A DNA stretch of 56,874 nucleotides from Bacillota bacterium (GCA_023398495.1 JAEWSG010000160.1:1-56874); one strand, 5' to 3'; shown: positions 37,663 through 46,660, counted from the stretch's first letter. Made by a program: numbers and translations. Notes: generated from the letters alone by a model not told the origin.

Positions 37663-37743
37663 TACAATATCTTCTAAAAAGTTTGTTAAATAACTTTTTA
37701 AAAGAATTGTATATAAAATTATTTATGAGAAGGGGAACATAGG

Positions 37744-38709
37744 ATGAATTTGCATGGAAAGGATATCAAAATTTTTGCTGGTAACTCCAATAGTGAACTG
37801 GCAGAGGAGATCGCAGAAAAAATAGGACTTCCGTTGGGACTTGCAAAGGTAGGCAAATTTAGTGATGGAGAATCAGCTATTCACATCGAGGAGGTTGTAA
37901 GGGGGTCTGATGTATTTATTATTCAATCTACTTGTCCGCCTACGAACGACAACCTTGTAGAACTGCTGATTATGATAGATGCTTTGAAAAGGGCTTCAGC
38001 AGGAAGAATAACTGCTGTTATGCCTTATTTCGGATATGCAAGGCAGGATAGAAAAGCTAAGGCAAGAGACCCGATATCGGCAAAACTGGTTGCAAATCTT
38101 TTGACAACAGCTGGTGCTGACAGAGTGTTGACTATGGACTTGCATGCACCTCAGTTGCAAGGATTTTTTGACATACCTGTTGATCACTTGATAGGTGTGC
38201 CTATTCTGGCAAACTACTTTAAGGATAAATTCAAGGATACAAGTGATGTAGTTGTTGTATCACCGGATGTAGGCAGCGTTTCGAGATCAAGGAAGTTTGC
38301 AGAGAGATTGGAAGTTCCTCTGGCTATTATAGACAAAAGACGGCCAAAGGCAAATGTTTCTGAGATTATGAATATAATTGGAGATGTAAATAATAAAAGA
38401 GTTGTATTGGTTGATGACCTTATTGATACAGGTGGGACTATAGTTAATGCCGTAAATGCTCTTGTAGAAATAGGTGCCAAGGAAGTATATGCCTGCTGTA
38501 CACATGGTGTATTGTCAGGGCCGGCGATTGACAGGATTAACAACTCTCAAATGAAGGAACTGGTAATGCTTAATACTATTCCTGTTTCAGGAGATAGAAA
38601 GATACCAAAGCTTGTATCTCTTTCAGTTGCTCCTGTGTTTGCTGAGGCCATCGAGAGAATTTATGGGGATATATCTATAAGTACTTTGTTTACCCAGCAG
38701 GACCTATAG
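37744..38709 (+). CDS. prs: Ribose-phosphate pyrophosphokinase
   Basis: 321 residues; AGAAGGGGAA before ATG. Seen: KIFAGNSNSELAEEIAEKIG, the MPYFGYARQDRKAKARDPIS region, LTMDLHAPQLQGFFDIPVDH, VVVSPDVGSVSRSRKFAE and the PRPP loop VVLVDDLIDTGGTIVNAVNA. It makes PRPP from ribose-5-phosphate and ATP, the ligand sensed by PurR two genes upstream. Flanked on both sides by family D hairpins. Confidence 0.96.
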   Translation: MNLHGKDIKIFAGNSNSELAEEIAEKIGLPLGLAKVGKFSDGESAIHIEEVVRGSDVFIIQSTCPPTNDNLVELLIMIDALKRASAGRITAVMPYFGYARQDRKAKARDPISAKLVANLLTTAGADRVLTMDLHAPQLQGFFDIPVDHLIGVPILANYFKDKFKDTSDVVVVSPDVGSVSRSRKFAERLEVPLAIIDKRRPKANVSEIMNIIGDVNNKRVVLVDDLIDTGGTIVNAVNALVEIGAKEVYACCTHGVLSGPAIDRINNSQMKELVMLNTIPVSGDRKIPKLVSLSVAPVFAEAIERIYGDISISTLFTQQDL

Positions 38710-38749
38710 TTTTTCATATGTTTTATATGTATTTGTGTTGAATATATCG

Positions 38750-38812
38750 CAGCAAAAAGCTGCAAGCAAAGTATATAAATGCCTCCTTTAAGCTTCACAG
38801 ACTTTAGGGAGG
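38750..38812 (+). repeat. GCAGC hairpin pair downstream of prs (family D, copy 2)
   Basis: GCAGC-AAAAA-GCTGC, then AAGCAAAGTA, then a strong hairpin from GCCTCC (38781) to GGGAGGC (38812) followed by AATTATTTT. The second stem may serve as the prs terminator; the first shares sequence with the copy upstream of prs. Confidence 0.5.
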
Positions 38813-38842
38813 CAATTATTTTAAGATAAGAGGTGCGATGTT

Positions 38843-39412
38843 TTGGAAGATTTGTTTGTAGTAATCGGCCTTGGCAATCCGGGAACAAAATATGAAAATA
38901 CCAGACACAATGTAGGATTTGACACCCTTGACAGGATTTCAAAAAAGCATAATATCCCAATTGCAAAGGTTAAACATAAAGCGGTTATTGGTGATGGTAT
39001 TATAGAAGGCAGAAGAGTTGTATTGGCTAAACCCCAGACTTATATGAACCTCAGCGGTGAAAGCGTCAGGGAAATAATAGAGTGGTATAAAATACCGGTA
39101 AAAAATATTATAATAATATACGATGACATTGATCTGGCTTCAGGGAAACTAAGGGTCAGGCCGAAAGGAAGTGCCGGAACACATAACGGAATGAGGTCTG
39201 TGATATATCAGCTTCAGTCTGATGATTTCTCACGTATAAGGATTGGCATAGACAAGCCACCACAAGGGTGGGATTTGGCTGATTTTGTTTTAAGCAGGTT
39301 TTCCAAAGAAGAGAGAAGTAATGTTGAAGAGGCTATTGATAATGCTGTTGGCGCTGTTGAGGCAATTATAAAGTTCGGTGTTGATAGTGCCATGAACAGG
39401 TTTAACAGATAG
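38843..39412 (+). CDS. pth: Peptidyl-tRNA hydrolase
   Basis: 189 residues from TTG 38843, 7 bases after AGAGGTG. Seen: VVIGLGNPGTKYENTRHNVG with the catalytic His, VLAKPQTYMNLSGESVREI, IYDDIDLASGKLRVRPKGS and GTHNGMRSVIYQLQSDDFSR. It releases tRNA from stalled peptidyl-tRNA. The prs-pth-mfd order is conserved; ctc and fin of Bacillus are absent here. Confidence 0.96.
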   Translation: MEDLFVVIGLGNPGTKYENTRHNVGFDTLDRISKKHNIPIAKVKHKAVIGDGIIEGRRVVLAKPQTYMNLSGESVREIIEWYKIPVKNIIIIYDDIDLASGKLRVRPKGSAGTHNGMRSVIYQLQSDDFSRIRIGIDKPPQGWDLADFVLSRFSKEERSNVEEAIDNAVGAVEAIIKFGVDSAMNRFNR

Positions 39413-39423
39413 TTTTTTGTGAT

Positions 39424-39541
39424 ACTAATGCTGATTAACAAAATAAAATTCTAGAATTTTATTTTGTTAATCAGCAAGAAACATAGGATGTGCATTTTGT
39501 ATAATTCATTTCTAGAAATGAATTATGTTCAAAAGCACTAA
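39424..39541 (+). repeat. Family B two-hairpin element, copy 3
   Basis: ACTAA leads into a perfect 48-base palindrome (39429-39476, arms starting TGCTGATTAACAAAAT, centre TCTAGA), linker AGAAACATAGGAT, and a second hairpin GTGCATTTTGTATAATTCAT...ATGTTCAAAAGCAC (39490-39538), also centred on TCTAGA. A near-identical inverted copy is at 47352-47468, about 8 kb away. Confidence 0.75.
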
Positions 39542-39607
39542 TATATAACAAATTCCATGCACATAGATGTTAAAGGAAAATATATTTAAACGTTGTAAGG
39601 ATGAGCT

Positions 39608-42600
39608 ATGAATAATATTAAAACGAAGGATTATTTGATTGACCCATTGCTTGAGATACTAGAGTATAGCAATGTACTTGATAATATTAAGAAGGGAAAA
39701 TTTAAAACATCCCTGAATGGGCCTTCTGAAAGCCAGAAAGCCCATTTGGCTTTCGCTATTTGCAGTCATTTGGGCGACAAAGGCATAATGATAGCCTATA
39801 ATGAGCTTCAGGCAAGAAAGATGTATGAAGATCTTTCATATTTCTTTGATAAGGATGTAATCCTTTTTTCTTCAAAGGAAATAATGCTTCATGATATTGA
39901 AGCAAAAAGTTATGATTTGGTTTATGATAGAATATCAGCTTTAGACAGAATTTTACGGCATGACTACAGGTTTATTGTTACGAGTGCAGAGGCTCTGTGC
40001 CAGAAGTTAATAAATAAAGAGCTTTTCTTGTCGGGTTGTTTGCACTTTAGTTATGAAGATACAATTGATCTTACGTTGCTAATTCAAAAGCTTGTGTCAA
40101 TTGGATATGAAAGAGTTACTACAGTTGAAGGCAAGGGTCAGTTTGCAATAAGAGGGGGGATAATTGATATTTTTCCTGTTAACTATGAAACTGCCTTGCG
40201 TATTGAACTGTTTGATGATGAGATTGATTCTATAAGAAGCTTTGACGTAATGTCCCAGAGATCGGTTGAAAAAGTTGAAAGTGCGGATGTATTGCCGGCA
40301 AGAGAGATGTTGTATGAGGCTTCAGAGCTCGAGGGTATAGTTTCTCGGATTCGTAATGATTTGATTTCACATACTGAAAGCATTACTTCCAAAAGCAGTC
40401 AGGAATATAAAGTAAAGATTGAAGAAAGAATAAGCCACGATATTGACAGGTTTAAGGAATATTATTACTTTCCTGGAATGGATAAATATATCTCGTATAT
40501 TATTGAGAAGCCTTCTTTAATTACTGATTATATAGATGAAGATATACTTGTTTTCTTTGACGAGCCCAAAAGGTTTGAGCAGCGGATTGAGAACGTTTTG
40601 ATAGAGAACAGTGAAATGTGCAAGAGCTTACTTGAGAAAGGCCACCTTCTTCCGGGTTGTTTTGAAATTTACTTTGAGTTTGACTATATTTGGGATAGGC
40701 TAAATAAATATAGATCAGTATATTTCAATACAATTATGACAGACGAGACTTTGACTTCAAACAGTAATAAATACAGTATAGCATCGAAGCTCCAAAATTC
40801 CTATCAAGGCAATTTTGATATTCTGGTCGAGGATCTTTCGTACTGGAAGGAAAAAAAGAACAGGGTTTTGGTATTGGCAGGGACTAAAAGCAGGGGAGAG
40901 ATGCTTGGCGAAACATTGCGGAGTAAAGCTGTTGAGACAGTATATGTGGATGAGATAAGCGAACAGCTTTTGCCAGGTCAGGTTATTATAACTCATGGCA
41001 GCCTTAACAGAGGATTTGAATACCTGGATACCGGGTTTGTTGTGGTCAGCGGAAAGGATCTTTTTGGTCAGGACAGGAAGCTTAAAAAGCATGGTGCAAA
41101 CAAGAACAAGGGTAAGAAAATAAATGTTTTTACAGACCTGAATTTAGGGGATTTTGTTGTCCATCAATCCCATGGTATCGGAAAATATATCGGGATTGAA
41201 CAGCTGTCTGTAGAGAATATCAAGAAGGATTATTTGAAGATACAATATCAGGATGGTGCTTTTCTCTACGTCCCTACAAATCAGCTTGACCTTATCCAGA
41301 AATATATAGGCTCGGAAGGAAAATCACCTAAGCTAAGTAAGTTAGGTGGCACTGATTGGACAAAGATCAAGACAAAGGCAAAAGAATCTCTCAGGGAATT
41401 AGCTGAAGAACTCATCAAACTATACGCATTAAGAGAGTCTTCAAAAGGTCATGCTTTTGCAAGTGATACAATATGGCAGAAGCAGTTTGAAGAACAGTTT
41501 CCCTATCAGGAAACCGAGGATCAGCTTAGATGTATTGAAGAGATAAAAATGGATATGGAATCCGATAAACCTATGGATAGGTTGTTGTGTGGAGATGTAG
41601 GTTATGGCAAGACAGAGGTGGCTATAAGAGCTATATTCAAAGCGGTTATGGAGGGTAAACAGATTGCTTATCTTGTTCCAACGACAGTTTTGGCACAGCA
41701 GCAGTATAACAATTTCAAGGAGCGTATGAAGGATTTTCCTGTTACAGTGGAGATGGTAAGTCGCTTCAGGACACAAGCGGAGCAAAAGCATATTCTCAAA
41801 GATGTCAAAGCAGGCCTTGTGGATGTATTGATCGGAACTCACAGACTTTTGCAGAAAGACATAGAATTTAAAAATCTAGGTCTTCTGGTAATTGATGAGG
41901 AGCAGCGCTTTGGAGTTATGCATAAGGAAAAAATCAAGAATATGCGTGCTAATGTTGATGTTCTTACACTGACAGCAACTCCTATTCCAAGGACACTTCA
42001 TATGTCTATGGTAGGGATAAAGGATATAAGCACTATTGAAGACCCTCCCGAAGAGAGGTTTCCGGTACAGACCTATGTGATGGAATACAATGGTGAGGTA
42101 ATAAAAGAGGCAATTAACAGGGAAATCGCCCGGAACGGTCAGGTGTTCTACCTTTATAACAGGGTAAGAAGCATTAATATAAAAGCATCAGAGATTAAAA
42201 ACATGGTTCCTGATGCGAGAGTTGCAGTGGCACATGGACAGATGAACGAGTCGGAGCTTGAAGATATTATGTTCAGATTTATTAATGGCGAATATGATGT
42301 TCTTGTGTGTACCGTAATTATTGAATCCGGTCTTGATATGCCTAACGTTAATACCATTATAGTCGAGGATTCGGATAAAATGGGGCTTGCACAGCTTTAT
42401 CAGCTCAGGGGCAGAGTCGGCAGATCAAACAGAATGGCATACGCCTATATTACTTACAAAAAGGATAAGGTTCTTTCGGAAATTGCAGAGAAAAGGCTTC
42501 AGGCTATTAAGGAGTTTACCGAGTTTGGATCGGGTTTTAAAATAGCCATGAGGGATTTGCAGATAAGGGGAGCAGGAAACCTGCTTGGTGCTCAGCAGCA

Positions 42601-43144
42601 CGGACACATTGATCTGGTTGGATACGATATGTATTGCAGGCTGTTGTCTGAAGCTGTGAATGAATTAAGGGGTAAATCCATTGAGGAAGAGGTTGAAATT
42701 TCAATTGATGTAAACTTAAGTGCGTACATTGATGACAATTACATAGATTCCGAGAATGAAAAAATTGAGATGTACAAGAAGATTGCTTCAATTCAGGATG
42801 AAAATGATGTTCTGGATGTTGAGGACGAACTTATTGACCGATACGGCAATATTCCTGTGCCGGTGTCGAATCTGATAAAGATAGCATATGTTAAGGCATT
42901 GGCATTGAGCTGTGGTTTTTCATCCGTTCAGGAAAAGAATGATTCTGTAATTTTTCAATTTGCAGAAAATAGGAACATTAATTTTGAAGTGCTTGGAAAC
43001 CTTATGGAAAAGTATAAAAGGAAGCTTTTATTTTCAGCCAGTAATAAACCGTATATTGCGTATAAGGCGGCGGGTGTTAAAAGGGAAGATATTCTGGACA
43101 ATATTAAGATTTTGTTACAAGACATTATTAAATTGAAGAAGTGA
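39608..43144 (+). CDS. mfd: Transcription-repair coupling factor
   Basis: 1178 residues, usual length; ribosome site AAGGATGAG. N-terminal UvrB-like damage module (GQFAIRGGIIDIFPVNYETA), an RNA-polymerase-binding CarD-like domain near residue 515 (NLGDFVVHQSHGIGKYIGIE), helicase motifs Walker A near 661 (LLCGDVGYGKTEVAIRAIFK), LLVIDEEQRFGVMHKEKIK near 762, LTATPIPRTLHMSMVG and QLRGRVGRSNRMAYAY, and a C-terminal TRCF domain. It removes stalled RNA polymerase and recruits UvrA. Conserved next to pth and upstream of spoVT. Confidence 0.97.
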   Translation: MNNIKTKDYLIDPLLEILEYSNVLDNIKKGKFKTSLNGPSESQKAHLAFAICSHLGDKGIMIAYNELQARKMYEDLSYFFDKDVILFSSKEIMLHDIEAKSYDLVYDRISALDRILRHDYRFIVTSAEALCQKLINKELFLSGCLHFSYEDTIDLTLLIQKLVSIGYERVTTVEGKGQFAIRGGIIDIFPVNYETALRIELFDDEIDSIRSFDVMSQRSVEKVESADVLPAREMLYEASELEGIVSRIRNDLISHTESITSKSSQEYKVKIEERISHDIDRFKEYYYFPGMDKYISYIIEKPSLITDYIDEDILVFFDEPKRFEQRIENVLIENSEMCKSLLEKGHLLPGCFEIYFEFDYIWDRLNKYRSVYFNTIMTDETLTSNSNKYSIASKLQNSYQGNFDILVEDLSYWKEKKNRVLVLAGTKSRGEMLGETLRSKAVETVYVDEISEQLLPGQVIITHGSLNRGFEYLDTGFVVVSGKDLFGQDRKLKKHGANKNKGKKINVFTDLNLGDFVVHQSHGIGKYIGIEQLSVENIKKDYLKIQYQDGAFLYVPTNQLDLIQKYIGSEGKSPKLSKLGGTDWTKIKTKAKESLRELAEELIKLYALRESSKGHAFASDTIWQKQFEEQFPYQETEDQLRCIEEIKMDMESDKPMDRLLCGDVGYGKTEVAIRAIFKAVMEGKQIAYLVPTTVLAQQQYNNFKERMKDFPVTVEMVSRFRTQAEQKHILKDVKAGLVDVLIGTHRLLQKDIEFKNLGLLVIDEEQRFGVMHKEKIKNMRANVDVLTLTATPIPRTLHMSMVGIKDISTIEDPPEERFPVQTYVMEYNGEVIKEAINREIARNGQVFYLYNRVRSINIKASEIKNMVPDARVAVAHGQMNESELEDIMFRFINGEYDVLVCTVIIESGLDMPNVNTIIVEDSDKMGLAQLYQLRGRVGRSNRMAYAYITYKKDKVLSEIAEKRLQAIKEFTEFGSGFKIAMRDLQIRGAGNLLGAQQHGHIDLVGYDMYCRLLSEAVNELRGKSIEEEVEISIDVNLSAYIDDNYIDSENEKIEMYKKIASIQDENDVLDVEDELIDRYGNIPVPVSNLIKIAYVKALALSCGFSSVQEKNDSVIFQFAENRNINFEVLGNLMEKYKRKLLFSASNKPYIAYKAAGVKREDILDNIKILLQDIIKLKK

Positions 43145-43234
43145 CGGCAATTTATTATAATATATATAGCTAGCAATATATATTATCTTATATCAGAAAC
43201 AGTTAGCTATTCTAAAACGTAAGGAGAGAGTACG

Positions 43235-44308
43235 TTGAAAAAAAACAAGAAAAATAAAAAGTCAATTATTATTATTGCTTCAATACTGGTTGTATTACTC
43301 GCAGCAATTGGTGGGTTGTATTATATTAATGCAACTAATTATGTTGCCACAATAAAAGGTGAAAAGATTACAACTAGTGAATTTAAATTCTTCCTGGGAT
43401 CTACAAAGACTGAGATGGAAACTAGTGCGAATGTGGACAGAAATAGCGAAACTGCACTTAAAGAATTCTGGAACACTAAAGTTGAGGGAATGGATGCAAG
43501 AGAGTATGCAAAGCAAAAAGCACTCGACAGTGCGAAGGAATTTAAGGTACAGCTTATAAAAGCAAAAGAAAAGAGTTTGGAATTGGATCCTGGTGATCTT
43601 GAGGATGTAAAAGCTACACTTAATGATATTAAGAACGGCATGTCGAGTAATTATGGTGGAGCTGAAGCTGGGGAAAAAGAATTCAAAAAAACATATGGTA
43701 TAAGCTACAAGCAGTACGAGAGGATACTTAAGGATCTTATGCTGGTATATAAATACGTTGAAGGAGAGTTGCCCACTTTTGATGTAGTAGAAACTGAAAT
43801 GGAGGACTACTATAAAGAAAGCCCGAAGTCTGTTGATACAGTTTCGGTAAGGCGTATATTATTTGCTACAATGGATCTTACATCACCTGACGCAAAAGAA
43901 TTCACAGAGCAAGAGAAAAAAGAAAAAAAAGCACAGGCTGAGGATATTTTGAAAAAGATTAAAGCCGGTGAAGATGCTGAAAAACTTGCAGTTGACTTAT
44001 CCGATGATACAACGGTGAAGGAAAACAAGGGCTTGTTTAAGATCACCAGCAATACCAGCTCTAATGTACCTGGGTTTCAGGAATGGGCACTTGATCATAA
44101 ACCTGGAGATGCAGAAATACTTGAATCACCGTATGGATATTTTGTTGTAAAGGTTGAAGAAAGAACAAACTACGATGAGGTTAAAGATAAGGTTAAGGAA
44201 GCTGTTCAGACCAAGAAATACTTAGAGAGGTTGGAGAATTGGACTAAAGAGTCACAATATGATGTTATAAAAAATGAAGGAATTTATAATAAAATAAATA
44301 TAGATTAA
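43235..44308 (+). CDS. Membrane-anchored PpiC-type peptidyl-prolyl isomerase, PrsA/SurA-like
   Basis: 357 residues from TTG 43235 after AAGGAGAG. A Lys-rich start and one membrane segment (SIIIIASILVVLLAAIGGLYY), no lipobox Cys, then a SurA-N-like helical part, then a PpiC domain (VDTVSVRRILFATMDL, ILKKIKAGEDAEKLAVDLSD, VKENKGLFKITSNT, SPYGYFVVKVEERTNYDEV). Extracytoplasmic foldase for secreted proteins is the known role of such proteins. Located between mfd and spoVT as in many clostridia. Confidence 0.87.
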   Translation: MKKNKKNKKSIIIIASILVVLLAAIGGLYYINATNYVATIKGEKITTSEFKFFLGSTKTEMETSANVDRNSETALKEFWNTKVEGMDAREYAKQKALDSAKEFKVQLIKAKEKSLELDPGDLEDVKATLNDIKNGMSSNYGGAEAGEKEFKKTYGISYKQYERILKDLMLVYKYVEGELPTFDVVETEMEDYYKESPKSVDTVSVRRILFATMDLTSPDAKEFTEQEKKEKKAQAEDILKKIKAGEDAEKLAVDLSDDTTVKENKGLFKITSNTSSNVPGFQEWALDHKPGDAEILESPYGYFVVKVEERTNYDEVKDKVKEAVQTKKYLERLENWTKESQYDVIKNEGIYNKINID

Positions 44309-44343
44309 GGGATAATGAAAAAAATAATGTTTTATATTTTCTG
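44309..44343. repeat. Family A repeat, left half only
   Basis: AAGGGATAATGAAAAAAATA followed by ATGTTTTATATTTT overlaps the end of the preceding gene and matches the left arm of the full copies. The right arm is absent; a terminator follows. Confidence 0.5.
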
Positions 44344-44362
44344 CATTTACAAGACTATAAAT

Positions 44363-44388
44363 GACCGGGTTTTTCCGGTCTTTTTTTG
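44363..44388 (+). terminator. Terminator after the PpiC gene
   Basis: GACCGG-GTTTTT-CCGGTC followed by TTTTTTT. Confidence 0.9.
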
Positions 44389-44389
44389 T

Positions 44390-44417
44390 GCATAATTTAT
44401 TTTTAGTTATCATAATT
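44390..44417 (+). promoter_or_regulatory. Possible SigG/SigF-type promoter of spoVT
   Basis: GCATA (44390-44394) and CATAATT (44411-44417) with a 16-base spacer approach the forespore sigma consensus (GNATR, CATNNTA). spoVT is forespore-expressed in Bacillus. One -10 position differs from consensus. Confidence 0.3.
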
Positions 44418-44499
44418 CACCTGTTATGTATAAAAAAACAATAAATAATTAATAATAAAATTGTACTATAAATTAACTGTTAAAAGGAGGTAAAACACA

Positions 44500-45054
44500 T
44501 TGAAGGCTACCGGAATAGTTAGAAGAATAGACGATCTGGGCAGAGTTGTTATTCCAAAAGAGATTAGAAGGACTTTAAGAATAAGAGAAGGAGATCCTCT
44601 GGAAATATTTACAGATAGAGAAGGGGAAGTTATATTAAAGAAGTATTCACCTATTGGTGAATTAAGCGATTTTGCGTCTCAGTATGCAGAGTCACTTCAC
44701 AAGACAAGCGGCCACATTACATGTATTTCCGATAGAGATACTATAATTGCAGTTTCAGGTGCGGCCAAGAAAGAATTTCTTGAAAAGTCATTAAGTTCAG
44801 ATGTGGAAAAGATAATTGAAGAAAAGACAACTTTGGTCGTAAAAGCTCCTGAAGAAAAAACAATTACAATTCTAGCTGAAGAAAACGGAGAAAGAAGATA
44901 TTCGTCACAGGTAGTTTCACCAATAATATCTGAAGGAGATCCTATTGGTGCAGTAATGTTCCTGTCAACAGATCCGAATGTGCGTATGGGAGAAATTGAA
45001 GCTAAGTTGGCCCAAACCGCAGCAGGGTTCCTCGGCAAACAAATGGAACAGTAA
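44500..45054 (+). CDS. spoVT: Stage V sporulation protein T, AbrB-family regulator with GAF domain
   Basis: 184 residues from TTG 44500 after AAAGGAGG. The swapped-hairpin AbrB domain MKATGIVRRIDDLGRVVIPK, EIRRTLRIREGDPLEIFTDR is followed by a GAF-like sensor (residues 55-180: ITCISDRDTIIAVSGAAKKE, SPIISEGDPIGAVMFLSTD). SpoVT tunes forespore gene expression with SigG. Conserved two genes after mfd. Confidence 0.96.
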   Translation: MKATGIVRRIDDLGRVVIPKEIRRTLRIREGDPLEIFTDREGEVILKKYSPIGELSDFASQYAESLHKTSGHITCISDRDTIIAVSGAAKKEFLEKSLSSDVEKIIEEKTTLVVKAPEEKTITILAEENGERRYSSQVVSPIISEGDPIGAVMFLSTDPNVRMGEIEAKLAQTAAGFLGKQMEQ

Positions 45055-45079
45055 AATACAATGAAACTTTGTATTGTAA

Positions 45080-45120
45080 AAATAACAGGTAACCAAATGG
45101 ATTGCCTGTTATTTTTATTT
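45080..45120 (+). terminator. Terminator after spoVT
   Basis: AAATAACAGG pairs with CCTGTTATTT followed by TTATTT. A second stem, AACCTCTTTC/GAAAGAGGTT at 45121-45149, lies next to it before the convergent ldt stop and has no T run on either strand. Confidence 0.75.
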
Positions 45121-45154
45121 AACCTCTTTCGAACGGAGTGAAAGAGGTTAAGGT

Positions 45155-45526
45155 TTAAATAATCTGGACAGTAGTTCCAACGGGTACTAAATTGTACAAT
45201 GTAATAACATCCCTGTTGTACATTCTGATACAGCCGTTAGATACTGCCTTTCCTATTGAAGAGGGATTATTTGTTCCGTGTATGCCGTAGCCGCCTGTTG
45301 TTATGCTAAGCCCAAGCCATCTTGCTCCAAAGGGTCCTCCCGGGTTTGCAGCTTTGTTTTTTATACGGTAGGTTCCTTTAGGGGTGGGTGTAGAGGGTTT
45401 GCCTACAGCTATGGGAAAGGACTTATACCATTTTCCGTCCTTGTAGAGGGTCAGGGTTCGGGCACTTGTATTGACAACAATTTTATACAAGGCTCTTAAC
45501 ATAGAGAGATCAATATACGGGTACAT
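45155..45526 (-). CDS. Small L,D-transpeptidase (YkuD domain)
   Basis: 123 residues from ATG at 45526, eight bases after AGGAGG. It is essentially a bare YkuD domain: YKIVVNTSARTLTLYKDGKW, GKPSTPTPKGTYRIKNKAAN and the active-site GYGIHGTNNPSSIGKAVSNG followed by CIRMYNRD with the nucleophile Cys. YkuD enzymes make or edit 3-3 crosslinks or attach proteins to the wall. No signal peptide, LysM or membrane segment is visible, which is odd for an enzyme that acts on the wall; Bacillus YkuD itself is a spore enzyme. It sits in a sporulation neighbourhood but on the opposite strand. Confidence 0.88.
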   Translation of the reverse strand: MYPYIDLSMLRALYKIVVNTSARTLTLYKDGKWYKSFPIAVGKPSTPTPKGTYRIKNKAANPGGPFGARWLGLSITTGGYGIHGTNNPSSIGKAVSNGCIRMYNRDVITLYNLVPVGTTVQII

Positions 45527-45556
45527 GAAGGGCACCTCCTGATTTAAGTCTACTAT

Positions 45557-45594
45557 AGATGAAAAACTCTAAAACTAAAGAATGTTTTCCATCT
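45557..45594. repeat. Hairpin repeat family E, copy 2
   Basis: GATGAAAAACTCTAAAACTA ... GTTTTCCATC forms a hairpin whose reverse complement resembles 18605-18645 (TTTAGTTTTAGAGTTTTTCA). It lies upstream of the minus-strand ldt gene. Confidence 0.4.
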
Positions 45595-45719
45595 GATCTA
45601 TATATATACTATTAAAAATTTTATAAAATGTAGTCAAAAATGTGGTATTTTATAATGAAATCTTATAATTAGTGGTATAATTATTTATCATAAGGTATTA
45701 TAAAATGGGAGTTGAATTT

Positions 45720-46505
45720 ATGTTAAAAGATAAATACACATTTTCAGACCTCGTAGATATTATGAAATTGCTAAGAAGTGAAAACGGGTGTCCGTGGGAT
45801 AGGGAACAGACCCATGAAAGCATAAAAAAGTATATGATCGAAGAGACCTATGAGGTTCTTGAAGTAATTGATCTAAAAGATAAAAAAAGGATTTGTGAAG
45901 AGCTTGGAGATCTTTTGCTTCAAATTGTGTTCCATGCTCAGATAGCTCAGGAAGATGGGAATTTTACAATTGATGATGTGATTACAGGAATATGCAATAA
46001 GATGATTTTGAGGCATACTCATGTCTTTGGTGAAGCTAAAGCTGATACTGCTGATGAGGTTTTGACAAACTGGGAAGAGATAAAAAAGAAGGAGAAAGGG
46101 CTTGAAAGCCAGACGGGGGTACTTAAGGACGTACCGTCCAACCTCCCGGCATTAATGAGAAGCTACAAGGTACAACAAAAGGCAGCTCAGGTTGGGTTTG
46201 ACTGGAACAATATTGAAGATGTTGTAAAAAAGGTAGATGAAGAAATAGGCGAGCTAAAAGATGTATATAAAAGTAAAGATGTGGAAAGAATAAATGATGA
46301 AGTAGGGGATGTATTATTTTCCATAGTAAATCTGTCCAGGTTTTTGAAAGTACAGCCTGAACTTGCCTTAACAGGTTCAATAAATAAGTTTATAAAAAGG
46401 TTTGAGTACATTGAGACGGAAAGCAAAAAGCAAGGCAAAAACTTAAATGACATGTCTTTAAAAGAGATGGATGAATTATGGGAGAAGTCAAAAATACATA
46501 TTTAG
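45720..46505 (+). CDS. mazG: Nucleoside triphosphate pyrophosphohydrolase MazG
   Basis: 261 residues from ATG 45720 with GGGAG 8 bases upstream; ATG 45705 with TAAGG is an alternative that adds five residues. Two MazG helical domains are visible: EETYEVLEVIDLKDKKRICE, ELGDLLLQIVFHAQIA, and VDEEIGELKDVYKSKDVERI, NDEVGDVLFSIVNLSRFL, each with the EExxE...ExxD metal sites. It hydrolyses NTPs to NMP and PPi. In Bacillus the counterpart yabN also carries a methyltransferase domain; here only MazG is present. Confidence 0.94.
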   Translation: MLKDKYTFSDLVDIMKLLRSENGCPWDREQTHESIKKYMIEETYEVLEVIDLKDKKRICEELGDLLLQIVFHAQIAQEDGNFTIDDVITGICNKMILRHTHVFGEAKADTADEVLTNWEEIKKKEKGLESQTGVLKDVPSNLPALMRSYKVQQKAAQVGFDWNNIEDVVKKVDEEIGELKDVYKSKDVERINDEVGDVLFSIVNLSRFLKVQPELALTGSINKFIKRFEYIETESKKQGKNLNDMSLKEMDELWEKSKIHI

Positions 46506-46535
46506 AAAAATTTTAAATAATTATTGAATAAAAGG

Positions 46536-46562
46536 AGGAGATTTGAGCAATACGTAGAATAT
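46536..46562 (+). promoter_or_regulatory. Possible SigH-like promoter upstream of hup
   Basis: AGGAGAT (46536-46542), 11 bases, GTAGAATAT (GAAT 46557-46560). The layout, including CAAT shortly before GTAGAAT, recurs upstream of divIC at 48463. One -35 position departs from the SigH consensus. It could also be a relic Shine-Dalgarno. Confidence 0.35.
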
Positions 46563-46660
46563 AAATGATTTGTTTGCAAAAGTTATTCGCAAATTCATAA
46601 ATTACAGCTGAAACTTATTGTTTCAAAAAAAGACAATATAAATTATAGGAGGATTTCACA

